From assembly GCA_049116335.1 (NCBI GenBank), contig JAGDYZ010000012.1, forward strand, positions 1 to 64,000: a DNA stretch of 64,000 nt, given 5' to 3'. The position numbers were made by a program, and so were the translations under genes. The notes under the pieces were generated by a model. That model had not been told where the DNA came from and made no database searches. It saw only the letters and a list, made by a program, of their open reading frames with translations. Shown here in pieces: positions 33,673-42,131 of the stretch. The DNA comes from CANMIH01 sp049116335. Its GTDB lineage: Bacteria > Pseudomonadota > Alphaproteobacteria > Rhodobacterales > Rhodobacteraceae. Numbering within the stretch: position 1 is the first letter of the stretch; the number at the start of each line of letters is the position of its first letter.

Positions 33673-35412
33673 TTATGAGGCTTTGGCGAAACTAAGGGCG
33701 CTATTGTCGGGCATCTGGAACGCCTCGGTGGCGCGCTTTAGATCCGCCAAACGATCCATCATGCGCTGAACGGTTCCGCCTGTGTCCATAGACATCCGAG
33801 CATCGCGCTGGCTCGCCTGTTCAAGTTGGGCAACCGAACTTGACGCCTCGCTTAGACTTTGCGCCTGCTCATCCGTTATAGCGGCCACCGATTTGATCAG
33901 ATCCTGCAACTGTTGGGTATGTGCTTCGATTTCCTCCAAAGCCAATCCGGAACTCTGTGCAAGTGAAGCGCCCTTCTCGACCTGCGTATTCGCCTCTTTG
34001 ACCAGACCGGAAATGTCCTTCGCGGCTTCAGAGGCGCGCACCGCAAGCCCCCGCACTTCTTCCGCAACCACGGCAAAGCCACGCCCCGATGTCCCCGCCC
34101 GAGCGGCTTCGATCCCGGCATTCAACGCCAGCAAATTGGTCTGGAACGCGATGTCGTCGATCAGTTTGGCAAACCCAAACACGCGTTTAGAGTTCTCCTC
34201 GATCTGTTGCATGGCAGTGATCGTGAGGGTCACAACCTCTTGCCCATTCCGCGACAGATGGCGGAACTCCGACGCTTTCAGTGCCGCAGCCCGCGTGCCC
34301 TCTTCTGACTTGGTCACCGCTTGGGTCAAAGCGCCAAGCGCTTTGGTCGTGCGGGCCAAGCTCTGGGATTGTTCAGAGACACACCCGCGCCATTCAGACG
34401 ACGATCTGGTCATCCCCTGAACATCATCGGCGACACCGGACACCACAACATCAATCCCTGATATCAGCATTTGGATCCGGTCGACTGATATATTGAAATC
34501 TCGACAAAGCGCCTCCTCCCCCTCGGAGGCCGCCTCTATGCGACAATCAAGATCTCCGGACGCCAGCGCCGCCAGTTTGGCGCGCAGCACATCACTGATC
34601 TGATGATCAGCGCCATTGTCTATCGTCCGTGCTTTGCCCCCGGCCTGCTGGCGTTCCATTATCTGCAGCGCCCGCATTGCGCGCGCAAGCTCCCCTATCG
34701 CACCTTTGCTATCCTGTTCAGCCAGAGCAACGCTCTTGTCTTTTGTCACAATGACCTGAAGACTGTCCTGCAACCGTTGCAACGGAGCAGAGATGCCGCG
34801 CGCGACGGCATAGGCCAATCCAACACACACAACCGCCAGTCCAAATACCATGGGCGCGATCGCGCTGAATACCTTAGCTAGGTCACCTGAAGGATCAATC
34901 GATGTGGAGCCGAGCGTAAGCGACCAGCCCCAAGGTTCAAAGATCTGCATCACCCCAATCTCAAAACCTGCGGTCAGTTGGGCCAGCTCAGTAGGGTCTA
35001 ACACCAACCCTTCCGTTTCACCGAGCTCAGACACATCGACCTCACCACTTTGCACCACGGGGCTCAAGGGAAGGTCCGCAGGCGGGTCCGACCGCGTAAC
35101 AAGCACCTTGCCGTCCAATGTTGTCGCAAAAGCAGTGCTTCCCGCAGCGAGATCCGTCCCTCGCAAGAATTCAACCCCCTGCATTTGCGCCTTCTCAAGC
35201 GTGATGAGGCCTGACTTTTGTTGCTCGTCAAGTTGGGTAAACACTCTAAATATCGTCTGCGTCTGGGTCAAAAGCGCCTGATGGCGCTGATCCAGAAACA
35301 TTTGTTTTGCAGACTGGGACAGATACAGGTTGGTCCCAAGCAACGCGCAGATCGCAAACGCTGCCAATGAAAAAATCCTAAGTGGGATTCCAATATGAAA
35401 ACGGGGCATCAA
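33673..35412 (-). CDS. Methyl-accepting chemotaxis protein
   Basis: A 579-residue transducer paralogous to its downstream neighbour. TM1 is at about residues 9-29, a periplasmic domain follows (about 30-185) that is diverged from the neighbour's Cache domain, TM2 is at about 188-208, then HAMP. The tip FQTNLLALNAGIEAARAGTSGRGF in outline is nearly the same as in the neighbour, so both probably share the same CheA/CheW. The sensor part keeps EPWGWSLTLGS, a remnant of the Cache core. No C-terminal pentapeptide is seen. Likely arose by duplication followed by change in the ligand domain. Confidence 0.93.
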   Translation of the reverse strand: MMPRFHIGIPLRIFSLAAFAICALLGTNLYLSQSAKQMFLDQRHQALLTQTQTIFRVFTQLDEQQKSGLITLEKAQMQGVEFLRGTDLAAGSTAFATTLDGKVLVTRSDPPADLPLSPVVQSGEVDVSELGETEGLVLDPTELAQLTAGFEIGVMQIFEPWGWSLTLGSTSIDPSGDLAKVFSAIAPMVFGLAVVCVGLAYAVARGISAPLQRLQDSLQVIVTKDKSVALAEQDSKGAIGELARAMRALQIMERQQAGGKARTIDNGADHQISDVLRAKLAALASGDLDCRIEAASEGEEALCRDFNISVDRIQMLISGIDVVVSGVADDVQGMTRSSSEWRGCVSEQSQSLARTTKALGALTQAVTKSEEGTRAAALKASEFRHLSRNGQEVVTLTITAMQQIEENSKRVFGFAKLIDDIAFQTNLLALNAGIEAARAGTSGRGFAVVAEEVRGLAVRASEAAKDISGLVKEANTQVEKGASLAQSSGLALEEIEAHTQQLQDLIKSVAAITDEQAQSLSEASSSVAQLEQASQRDARMSMDTGGTVQRMMDRLADLKRATEAFQMPDNSALSFAKAS

Positions 35413-35748
35413 TTCTTCTTCATGTAAATTTTATCACCCACACTCTGAAAAACGAAACTTGAAGAATCCGTGAATTTTCCGGTATTTTTCAGCCAGTTCC
35501 CCCTACAAATCCGAAATCCCCCACAGATTTTGGCCCGATTCTATCCGGCAACCTTTACATTTATGTAAGTTAAACAAGGCGAGTTCGACTTATTTACTGG
35601 CGCGAACTGGCAAACTGCTCCCAAGGCAGCTCTCGGAATTTGCTCCGCACGACAGCATCTCCCGAAGGTCACAGTTCACCCCCAACCAGAGAGCGCTCGT
35701 AATTGCTCATGCGAGCCTCCAGGCAGGCCTTTAGCTTTGAGTTAGAGA
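35413..35748. other. Gene-free stretch between the MCP start and the HNH gene end
   Basis: No supported ORF. It is AT-richer than the surroundings at 35413-35600, which fits a promoter region for the MCP gene. No clear repeat or operator was found. Confidence 0.4.
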
Positions 35749-36333
35749 TTACGCCTCAAGCTCGGCATCCCAATACAAAAAATCAACCCAGCTGGCATGG
35801 AGATGATTTGGGGGGAACCTGCGTCCCATGTTCAGCAGTTCCCCCGCCGCCGGTTGGCGCGGGATTTTGCGCAAAGACATGCCACATTTGTTCAGGCTCT
35901 TTGACCCTTTGCGCAAATTGCAGGGGGAACAGGCCGCCACAACATTTTCCCAGCTGGTCACTCCGCCCGCGGCACGTGGGATCACATGGTCAAACGTCAG
36001 ATCCCCTTTGCTGCCACAATACTGGCAACAGAATTCATCCCTCAGGAATAAATTAAAGCGCGTGAAGGCCACGCGCTTTCTGGGTTTCACATAGTCTTTC
36101 AGTACAACAACACTTGGTATGCGCACCACGGTGCTCGGGCTTCGGACCACCTCGTCATATTCCGCGACAATGTCCACGCGATCGAGAAAGGCGGCTTTGA
36201 CAGCATCCTGCCATGGCCAAAGCGACAAAGGGTAATAGGATAGCGGGCGATAATCCGCATTGAGGACAAGCGCCGGATGGTGCTTCAATGCACCAGGTTC
36301 ACGTACAAATTCAGTTCTAAAGTCGCCGTCCAT
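35749..36333 (-). CDS. HNH endonuclease
   Basis: A 194-residue protein with a C-terminal HNH domain: two CxxC zinc knuckles (CCQYCGSKG and ACSPCNLRKGS), DHVIPRAAGG with the catalytic histidine, and the asparagine in SWENVVAACS. The N-terminus (ALKHHPALVLNADYRPLSYYP) is the conserved form found in many Rhodobacterales, where this gene stands outside any restriction system. ATG 36333 is chosen since GGAGGATGAG lies upstream and the reading to 36561 adds unconserved sequence. The role is not known. Confidence 0.88.
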   Translation of the reverse strand: MDGDFRTEFVREPGALKHHPALVLNADYRPLSYYPLSLWPWQDAVKAAFLDRVDIVAEYDEVVRSPSTVVRIPSVVVLKDYVKPRKRVAFTRFNLFLRDEFCCQYCGSKGDLTFDHVIPRAAGGVTSWENVVAACSPCNLRKGSKSLNKCGMSLRKIPRQPAAGELLNMGRRFPPNHLHASWVDFLYWDAELEA

Positions 36334-36650
36334 GGGGGACTCATCCTCCGCCCTGCCTGCTTCCAATGAAACGACTGGGGCAGAGCACCGCCCCAACCTA
36401 CTTAACACTATATCTCGTGTTCGCCCTCTGGCAACCCCCGCAAATACAGTAGTCACCGTCACAATTAGCGGGCCTCCATGACACCTGTATGACGAGATTT
36501 TCCGGCACAGCTGACTGCTGGAACCCTGCATTTTCAGAAATTTAATGACCTGACCGTTCAAAAGAACCGAGAATGAGAAGATAGCATAAACCAGATCTTA
36601 GCTCGCAGTCCCTAGTGATCAGCTGACAGTAGTAGAAAGACGTCAGCATT
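36334..36650. other. Gene-free divergent promoter region
   Basis: Lies between the HNH gene (minus) and the Aer-like gene (plus). No supported ORF or clear operator is visible. Confidence 0.4.
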
Positions 36651-37955
36651 ATGATTGATCAAAAGAATCAAAGGCAAGAGCCGCGCCCCCGGTCCGGTGA
36701 AGCACCCTTCAACATAGGTGAAGTCTTTTATTCCAGAACCGATGATCGCGGTATTATTCAAAGTGGCAACTATGTCTTTCGTCGCGTGGCGCATTTCGAT
36801 TGGGAAGAACTCATTGGCGCGCCTCACAAGGTCATTCGTCATCCGGATATGCCCAAAGGGGTGTTTCATCTGTTCTGGGACCAGTTGAAACGCGGGAAAA
36901 TGATTGGGGCCTATGTCAAGAACAGGTCCAAGGACGGGTTGTTTTATTGGGTTTTTGCTGTCGCAATGCCCTGGCAAGGGGGCTTTCTGTCCGCACGCAT
37001 CAAACCCACCAGTGCGCGCCTCGAACAGGTCAAACGTCTCTATGCCAAAATGTTGGATCGCGAACAAACAGGCGAGATTTCACCAGAGGCCAGCGCCCAG
37101 TTCCTGATCAACGAATTAGGGTCGATGGGCTTTGAGTCTTATGAGGATTTTGCAACGGATTCGCTTGCCGAGGAACTTCTTTCAGAAGCTAAAAACCTTG
37201 GCCTGCCGCCGATTGCGCGGGTTCAACTGTCCCGCGGCATGCTAGAGAAGGCAGAGGAGCTGCGTGCACATACAGATGGCCTGTCGAGCGAGTTCGAAAC
37301 ACTTTCGGGCATTCCCATCAACATGCAGATCCGGGCGACACGTCTTGAAAACAAAGGCGGCCCGATCATGACGCTCGCCCAGACCTATGGTGAGATGTCA
37401 CAACAGCTCTCCGAGTGGTTTGCCAAAAACGTGGTGGGTGCAGACAGCAATTTCTCGCGGATTTCGGACAACATCAAAGAGGCGCTGTTTCTCAATAGCG
37501 CGGCTGGCATTTTGCATCGATGCAATGCACAGCTTCAGGCCGAACGGCGCGACCTCGGAACTGTTGACCTGAAAGAAGAGCGGGAAGGTCTAGTAAAGCT
37601 GGCCGACGGGTATATTCGCCAGGCACAAGAGAGCACAGGCGCTGTCGTTATCGAAGCAGAACGGATCCGCGCAGCTTGCAAGGAAATGCGCCGCTCCCTG
37701 CTTGCGCTCGACACAGTCCGAGTGACCTGCAATATCGAAAATGCACGTCTTGGCAATCGCGCGGATGGTCTTGGGGACATTGTCGCCAGCCTTGCAGAAA
37801 CTCAGGCCAGCGTGGCGGGAAATCTTGACCAGATCGAGACGACAATCACCAAGGTCATCGCACAGGCAGACGCCATCCGCTCCCAAAACAATGAGGAAAC
37901 ATCCCCGGTTCTTCTGTATGGGGAAAAAATGGCGCGGGCGCTGCAGTCCGCCTGA
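36651..37955 (+). CDS. Aer-like PAS protein with degenerate MCP-type tip
   Basis: A 434-residue soluble protein. The N-terminal PAS domain (about residues 20-125) resembles the Aer/aerotaxis type: DDRGIIQSGNYVFRRVAHFD, IRHPDMPKGVFHLFW and YVKNRSKDGLFYWVFAVAMP. After a linker, a long helical region follows to the end. The segment LALDTVRVTCNIENARLGNRADGLGDIV lines up in outline with the MCP tip NLLALNA.IEAARAG, but most contact residues are changed. There is no membrane segment or HAMP domain. It may be a cytoplasmic sensor for a non-canonical partner or a decaying receptor. It lies near two MCP genes but on the opposite strand. Confidence 0.8.
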   Translation: MIDQKNQRQEPRPRSGEAPFNIGEVFYSRTDDRGIIQSGNYVFRRVAHFDWEELIGAPHKVIRHPDMPKGVFHLFWDQLKRGKMIGAYVKNRSKDGLFYWVFAVAMPWQGGFLSARIKPTSARLEQVKRLYAKMLDREQTGEISPEASAQFLINELGSMGFESYEDFATDSLAEELLSEAKNLGLPPIARVQLSRGMLEKAEELRAHTDGLSSEFETLSGIPINMQIRATRLENKGGPIMTLAQTYGEMSQQLSEWFAKNVVGADSNFSRISDNIKEALFLNSAAGILHRCNAQLQAERRDLGTVDLKEEREGLVKLADGYIRQAQESTGAVVIEAERIRAACKEMRRSLLALDTVRVTCNIENARLGNRADGLGDIVASLAETQASVAGNLDQIETTITKVIAQADAIRSQNNEETSPVLLYGEKMARALQSA

Positions 37956-38019
37956 TGGCTCATAGGAGCACCATCGTGAAAGGGCGAGTACACAGTGCGC
38001 GCCCTTTTGTCTTTGGGTC

Positions 38020-38745
38020 TTATGCGGAACGCCGGGACCTCCGGCGCGCTTTGCGCAACATTGCCTGCCAAACAAGTTTACCTGCGGCCACCGCAGTCCT
38101 TGGATTTCGTGACAGCGCTGCCATGCGCCTCCAGACCGCATCCCGTACCTCACGCGGCGCCTTATCCATGTGACCTGCGTCAAAAGCTGGTCTTGGATCA
38201 TACTCGATCAAAAGTTGCGCCTCTTGCGCGGCCCGCTCTCCCGCCAGCTCAGAGATCAGTTCCAGGGCCATGTCCAGACCAGCGGATACTCCTGCTGCAG
38301 TCCAGATTCTGCCAGACTTGACCAACCGTTGGGATGGCCGTGGCAGCGCCCCAAAGCGCGGCAAAGCCGTCATCGCGGCCCAGTGACTTGTCGCCGGAAC
38401 ATCCTTCAGCAACCCTGCCGCCCCTAAAACTACCGCACCCGAGCAAACTGAAGCCGTGATCCGCGTGGTTTCGTGAACCCTGCGCAGCCAACCCGTCAAC
38501 CTTTTGTCCGCTGCGGTTACTGCTGTATTGGCTTCGGAGCCTGGCACAATGACCACATCTGGGTGTGCGGTTTCGAAAAGGGTATGCGTTGCCCCAATCA
38601 ACAACACCCCGCGATCATTGGGCACCGGCCCCACGTCGTGCCAGACAAAGCGGATCTCAGCACCAGGCAGGTATTTCAACAGCTCGTAAGGCCCCAAAGC
38701 ATCAAGTGCTGTCAGTCCGGGATAAAGAACAATCGCAATCTGCAT
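38020..38745 (-). CDS. DJ-1/PfpI family protein
   Basis: A 241-residue cytoplasmic protein with the class I glutaminase-like fold. The nucleophile elbow is ASVCSGAVVLG, with a cysteine in the order seen in isonitrile hydratase-like members, and the acidic residue appears in the N-terminal YPGLTALDALGPYELL. No AraC-type DNA-binding domain follows, but there is a basic C-terminal tail (MLRKARRRSRRSA). ATG 38745 is chosen because AAAGGA lies 6 bases before it. It is divergent from a TetR gene that probably regulates it. Confidence 0.87.
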   Translation of the reverse strand: MQIAIVLYPGLTALDALGPYELLKYLPGAEIRFVWHDVGPVPNDRGVLLIGATHTLFETAHPDVVIVPGSEANTAVTAADKRLTGWLRRVHETTRITASVCSGAVVLGAAGLLKDVPATSHWAAMTALPRFGALPRPSQRLVKSGRIWTAAGVSAGLDMALELISELAGERAAQEAQLLIEYDPRPAFDAGHMDKAPREVRDAVWRRMAALSRNPRTAVAAGKLVWQAMLRKARRRSRRSA

Positions 38746-38762
38746 CATTGGTCCTTTCATAA

Positions 38763-38778
38763 TAGAACGACCGTGCTA
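38763..38778. promoter_or_regulatory. Imperfect 16-bp palindrome, candidate TetR operator
   Basis: TAGAACGACCGTGCTA matches the pattern TAGnACGnnCGTnCTA, with 12 of 16 positions symmetric. It lies in the 64-base region between the divergent PfpI and TetR genes. On the PfpI side it falls between a possible -35 (TTACAA) and -10 (TATTAT), so a bound repressor would block transcription. Confidence 0.45.
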
Positions 38779-38809
38779 ATTTGTAATCAAACCTGAGACA
38801 AAACAAGCC

Positions 38810-39385
38810 ATGCCCACAACAAAAGCAGAAAAAACCCATCACCATATCCTGACCCTGGCCGCCCATGAGGCCAGCCTATCGGGCATTGCAAACCTGACCG
38901 CCGGAAAGTTGGCCAAGGCGACGGGCCTGTCGAAAAGCGGGCTTTATGCTCATTTCGGATCAATGCAGAGCCTGCAGATCGCCGTGATTGATTTTATCGC
39001 AGCATATTTTGTCGAAGAGGTTGCCCGCCCCGGCTTTGCCGCACCTGTTGGCGAAGCCCGCTTGAGAGCGCTGTTTGACCTTTGGGTAAGCTGGTCTCAA
39101 CACCCCGATCGTCCGGGTGGGTGTCAGCTTTTGGCGGCCAGTTTTGATTATGACGGTCTGGACAGCCCCGTGCGCGATCACCTTGCCAACTGGATCGAAA
39201 AATGGCTCAAGACACTGGAAACTGAGGCCTCGAAGGCCGGACTGCCTGATCCAGCGAGCACAAGCGCCACAGCCCTCGCCCTCTATTCCGCACAGCACAT
39301 CCAAACGCACCTGCTCCGCAACGCATCTGCCGCCGACTGGGCCCGCGATGAATGGGATGAATGTCTTACAAAAAACGCTCTATGA
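38810..39385 (+). CDS. TetR/AcrR family regulator
   Basis: A 191-residue repressor-type protein. The helix-turn-helix lies at about residues 27-50: NLTAGKLAKATGLSKSGLYAHFGSM in outline (LAKATGLSKSGLYAHFGS). The C-terminal ligand domain has WSQHPDRPGGCQLLAASFDYD, typical of the TetR_C group with a GGC motif. It likely controls the divergent PfpI gene and itself. Confidence 0.93.
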   Translation: MPTTKAEKTHHHILTLAAHEASLSGIANLTAGKLAKATGLSKSGLYAHFGSMQSLQIAVIDFIAAYFVEEVARPGFAAPVGEARLRALFDLWVSWSQHPDRPGGCQLLAASFDYDGLDSPVRDHLANWIEKWLKTLETEASKAGLPDPASTSATALALYSAQHIQTHLLRNASAADWARDEWDECLTKNAL

Positions 39386-39441
39386 GATGAAACCCCGCAC
39401 CTGCGTTCATAAATAGGTTTCATTCAATAAGGATGTTTGAA

Positions 39442-39915
39442 ATGTGCCGTCTTTTCGCAGCTAGCCTTTTCGCGATTATTCCATGGCTCCAACCCGTCCA
39501 CGCCAATGAAAAGCTTGTCTCTTTCTGGGAATGCGTGGACCGGGTAACACCCGCAACAACTGTTGACGGACTCTCACTAAAGCTCGGTTCCTATGAAGAA
39601 CTGGCGCCCAATCAATTTGCGGCAAATGGATTGCTTGGATATCACGTCACCTGGATTGTTCTACTGGATTTCAACCAGACGCCGGTTGCCGTTTACGAAA
39701 CCTTTGAACCGGAGGGGTCCCACCCCTTTGGCCGGATCGGAACGCCCTTGGTGCTTCAGCGCGGATTTACAGAATGTGGCGCATATTGGTCCGGTTTTTG
39801 GACAGGTCCCTGGCCAGATCAAACGCCTGTCCCCTCACCACCACCTCTCGATGGGTTGCCACCAATCACCGAATTACCAATCGCAGATCTATTGCCGCCT
39901 GCATCTGACAAATAA
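39442..39915 (+). CDS. Hypothetical exported protein (157 aa)
   Basis: No family is recognised. A Sec signal peptide is visible: MCRLFAASLFAIIPWLQPVHA, with cleavage probably after VHA (about residue 21). The mature part contains two cysteines (ECVDRV and TECGAYW), which could form a disulfide, and a proline-rich C-terminus (PVPSPPPLDGLPP). ATG 39442 is favoured because AAGGA is placed about 8 bases upstream; ATG 39433 would leave it too close. Confidence 0.65.
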   Translation: MCRLFAASLFAIIPWLQPVHANEKLVSFWECVDRVTPATTVDGLSLKLGSYEELAPNQFAANGLLGYHVTWIVLLDFNQTPVAVYETFEPEGSHPFGRIGTPLVLQRGFTECGAYWSGFWTGPWPDQTPVPSPPPLDGLPPITELPIADLLPPASDK

Positions 39916-39918
39916 AAA

Positions 39919-39936
39919 GCCGCCCCGAGGGGCGGC
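39919..39936 (-). terminator. Intrinsic terminator of the carboxylesterase gene
   Basis: GCCGCCCC (39919-39926) and GGGGCGGC (39929-39936) form a stem with a minimal loop. On the minus strand the hairpin is followed by TTTTTATTT. It lies 25 bases beyond the esterase stop codon. Confidence 0.8.
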
Positions 39937-39960
39937 CCTATCACGACGAATTCGGCAGGA

Positions 39961-40626
39961 TCAGAACCCGCATTTGTCGCGCAGAAAGGCCAGCGTCACG
40001 GACAGGCCATCCGGGGCGATACCGTGGGCGGTGCCCTTCATGATATGGGCAAAGACCTCTTTAAAGCCTGCCTGATCCAGCGCTTCCGCCGCTTCGGGCA
40101 GTGATTGCACCGGCACCACATCATCCTGATCGCCATGCACCAGCAGGATCGGCATTTTCGACTGCACCTCATCCGCCAGCAGATCAGGCGACAGCAGACG
40201 ACCCGAGAACCCAACAACCCCGGCCACCGGGTCTTCGCGGCGCGGTGCCACATGCAGCGACATCATGGTGCCCTGACTGAAGCCCACCAGAGCCACCTGT
40301 TCGGGCAGAAGATCTTCATCGACCATCAGGGCATCCAGAAAGGCGTCAAGATCGGCCACCGCGCGATCCATCCCTTCCATGCTTTCTTCTTCAGACGATC
40401 CATCGATCCACGGGATAGGGAACCACTGAAACCCCATCGGTGCACCGGCGCAGGCCTCGGGCGCGTCAGGCGCCACAAACAGTGTGTCCGGCAGGTGCTC
40501 GCCCAGAGGGTCGGCAAGCCCCAAAAGATCGGCCCCATTGGCGCCATAGCCATGCAGGAAAACCACGCAGGACCGCGTGTCTCCGGAAAGCGGCTCTTTG
40601 CGGCCGGTGTTCAATACGCGCGTCAT
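39961..40626 (-). CDS. Carboxylesterase/phospholipase (alpha/beta hydrolase)
   Basis: A 221-residue enzyme of the Abhydrolase_2 family (YpfH/carboxylesterase 2-like). Motifs: FLHGYGANGADLLGL, nucleophile in VGFSQGTMM (GxSxG), Asp in GDQDDVVPVQ and His in GTAHGIAPDG. ATG 40626 overlaps the stop of the glycosylase gene by 4 bases (ATGA), so the longer reading to 40695 is not used. The substrate is unknown. Confidence 0.93.
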   Translation of the reverse strand: MTRVLNTGRKEPLSGDTRSCVVFLHGYGANGADLLGLADPLGEHLPDTLFVAPDAPEACAGAPMGFQWFPIPWIDGSSEEESMEGMDRAVADLDAFLDALMVDEDLLPEQVALVGFSQGTMMSLHVAPRREDPVAGVVGFSGRLLSPDLLADEVQSKMPILLVHGDQDDVVPVQSLPEAAEALDQAGFKEVFAHIMKGTAHGIAPDGLSVTLAFLRDKCGF

Positions 40627-41264
40627 GCGATGCCCTCTCGGTTTTTGTCCACACGGTAGTAGGCCCAAAGGATACGCGCGGCAACCGATCTCCACGGGCT
40701 CCAGTCCTCGGCCATTTGCCGCAGCACCCGATCCTTGGGGCGTTCCGGCAGATCAAACAGCTCTTTCGCCGCCTCTTGCAGCGCCAGATCACCCGGGGCA
40801 AAGACATCCGCCCGGCCCAGGCTGAACATGGCATAGATCTCGGCGGTCCAGACACCGATGCCTTTGACCGCCACTAGGGTTTTGATCACCTCATCAGTGG
40901 GGGTCACGCGCAGAGCGTCAAAATCAATCTCTGCGGCGGCCAGGGCTTTGGCATAACTGGCCTTCTGACGGCTCAGCCCCAGCGCGCGCAGATCCTCTTC
41001 GGACTGTGTGTCGATGGCTTCGGGCGTGACCATCCCAGCCGCCTCAAGCCGCCCCCAGATCGCACGCGCCGAGGCCACGCTCACCTGCTGGCTGACAATT
41101 GCGCTCAGCAATTGACCAAACCCATCGGGTCGCAGCCGCAACGGCAATGCCCCGATCAAAGACAGCGCATGGGCAAAGCGCGGTTCGTGCCGGGCCAGCC
41201 AATCCGCCCCTTCGCTGACACAGCTGTCGCCTCGAATGACGCGTCCGGTTATGTTTTCGTCCAT
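40623..41264 (-). CDS. DNA-3-methyladenine glycosylase II (AlkA-type HhH-GPD)
   Basis: Base-excision repair enzyme that removes alkylated bases. It has 213 residues, with helix-hairpin-helix and GPD motif VAVKGIGVWTAEIYAMFSLGR followed by ADVFAPGDLALQ, where the catalytic aspartate is in PGD. SAIVSQQVSVASARAIW is the usual early-helix segment. This is the short, single-domain AlkA form. It overlaps both neighbours and is translationally coupled to the esterase. Confidence 0.93.
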   Translation of the reverse strand: MDENITGRVIRGDSCVSEGADWLARHEPRFAHALSLIGALPLRLRPDGFGQLLSAIVSQQVSVASARAIWGRLEAAGMVTPEAIDTQSEEDLRALGLSRQKASYAKALAAAEIDFDALRVTPTDEVIKTLVAVKGIGVWTAEIYAMFSLGRADVFAPGDLALQEAAKELFDLPERPKDRVLRQMAEDWSPWRSVAARILWAYYRVDKNREGIA

Positions 41265-41947
41265 GCCATCGCCTCTTCAGGTGTTGTAACTATCGGCCCA
41301 ACTGGCCGTCTCGGCCGCTGGATCATCGCTACAGGGATCCCCAGGCGCCGAGCTGCCTCAAGTTTGGGCCAACCGCCCTGCCCCCCTGCATTGCGCAAGA
41401 GCAGCCAGTCAATCCGTTCCTTGCGCAAGAACCGCAATTCATGTGGCACAGTGAATGGCCCACGTGCCGGAAGAAACCGCCCGTGCCGCAAAGGAAAATT
41501 GCCACCCGGAGGCCCAAGCTGGCGCACAAGACACTGGGCCCGCAATCCGTTGAGGTGGGGCAAGGTATCTCGTCCCAGGGTCACCAACACCCGCGCCCCT
41601 TGTGGGATTACGGTTTTGGCCTCACGGGCTAAACGGATCGGATGCCAATTATCCCGAGCCGAGGCGCGCCACTCTGGTCGCATAAGATTCAGAAATGGCA
41701 CGCCGACAGCCTGAGCCGCACGCAAAGCCGCGGCAATCGCCTTGGCATCACAGGGATGCGGCGCGATCACCACCCGATCTACCTGCAAATCAGCTAGCCA
41801 AGCTGGGCTGACAGGACCACGCGACACCTGTCCCGGCCAATTTCGCGGCACCCGTTCAGGCGCGGCCAGATGCACTGCGGCCTCAGGCAACAGACGCGCC
41901 AAGCGCCATGCCTCCGCTGAACCTCCAATGATCAAAACGCGTGTCAT
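41249..41947 (-). CDS. cobK: Precorrin-6A reductase-like (CobK/CbiJ)
   Basis: A 232-residue protein of the CobK/CbiJ family, which reduces precorrin-6A with NADPH in cobalamin synthesis. Motifs: VLIIGGSAEAWRLARLL at the N-terminus, VIAPHPCDAKAIAAAL, VPFLNLMRPEW and WLLLRNAGGQGGWPKLEAA (the family RNxGGxGxxxK). Start MTRVLIIGG at 41947 is used. No other cobalamin genes are in the window. It overlaps the glycosylase gene by 16 bases. Confidence 0.85.
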   Translation of the reverse strand: MTRVLIIGGSAEAWRLARLLPEAAVHLAAPERVPRNWPGQVSRGPVSPAWLADLQVDRVVIAPHPCDAKAIAAALRAAQAVGVPFLNLMRPEWRASARDNWHPIRLAREAKTVIPQGARVLVTLGRDTLPHLNGLRAQCLVRQLGPPGGNFPLRHGRFLPARGPFTVPHELRFLRKERIDWLLLRNAGGQGGWPKLEAARRLGIPVAMIQRPRRPVGPIVTTPEEAMAWTKT

Positions 41948-42131
41948 TTCATTTTGATACGCAGAGCCCCCTGCCAACACCAGAGCCAAATGCACCCGCG
42001 GCCTAGGGTTCCAAAGCGTTAGGCGGGCGGTGGTCCGTTTTTTCTTGAAAAATCGGTGCCCCTTCCGGACGCACGATCACAATTTCACATTCCCCTTGCG
42101 ACATATGTCACAACATCTTACCCATTCACCT

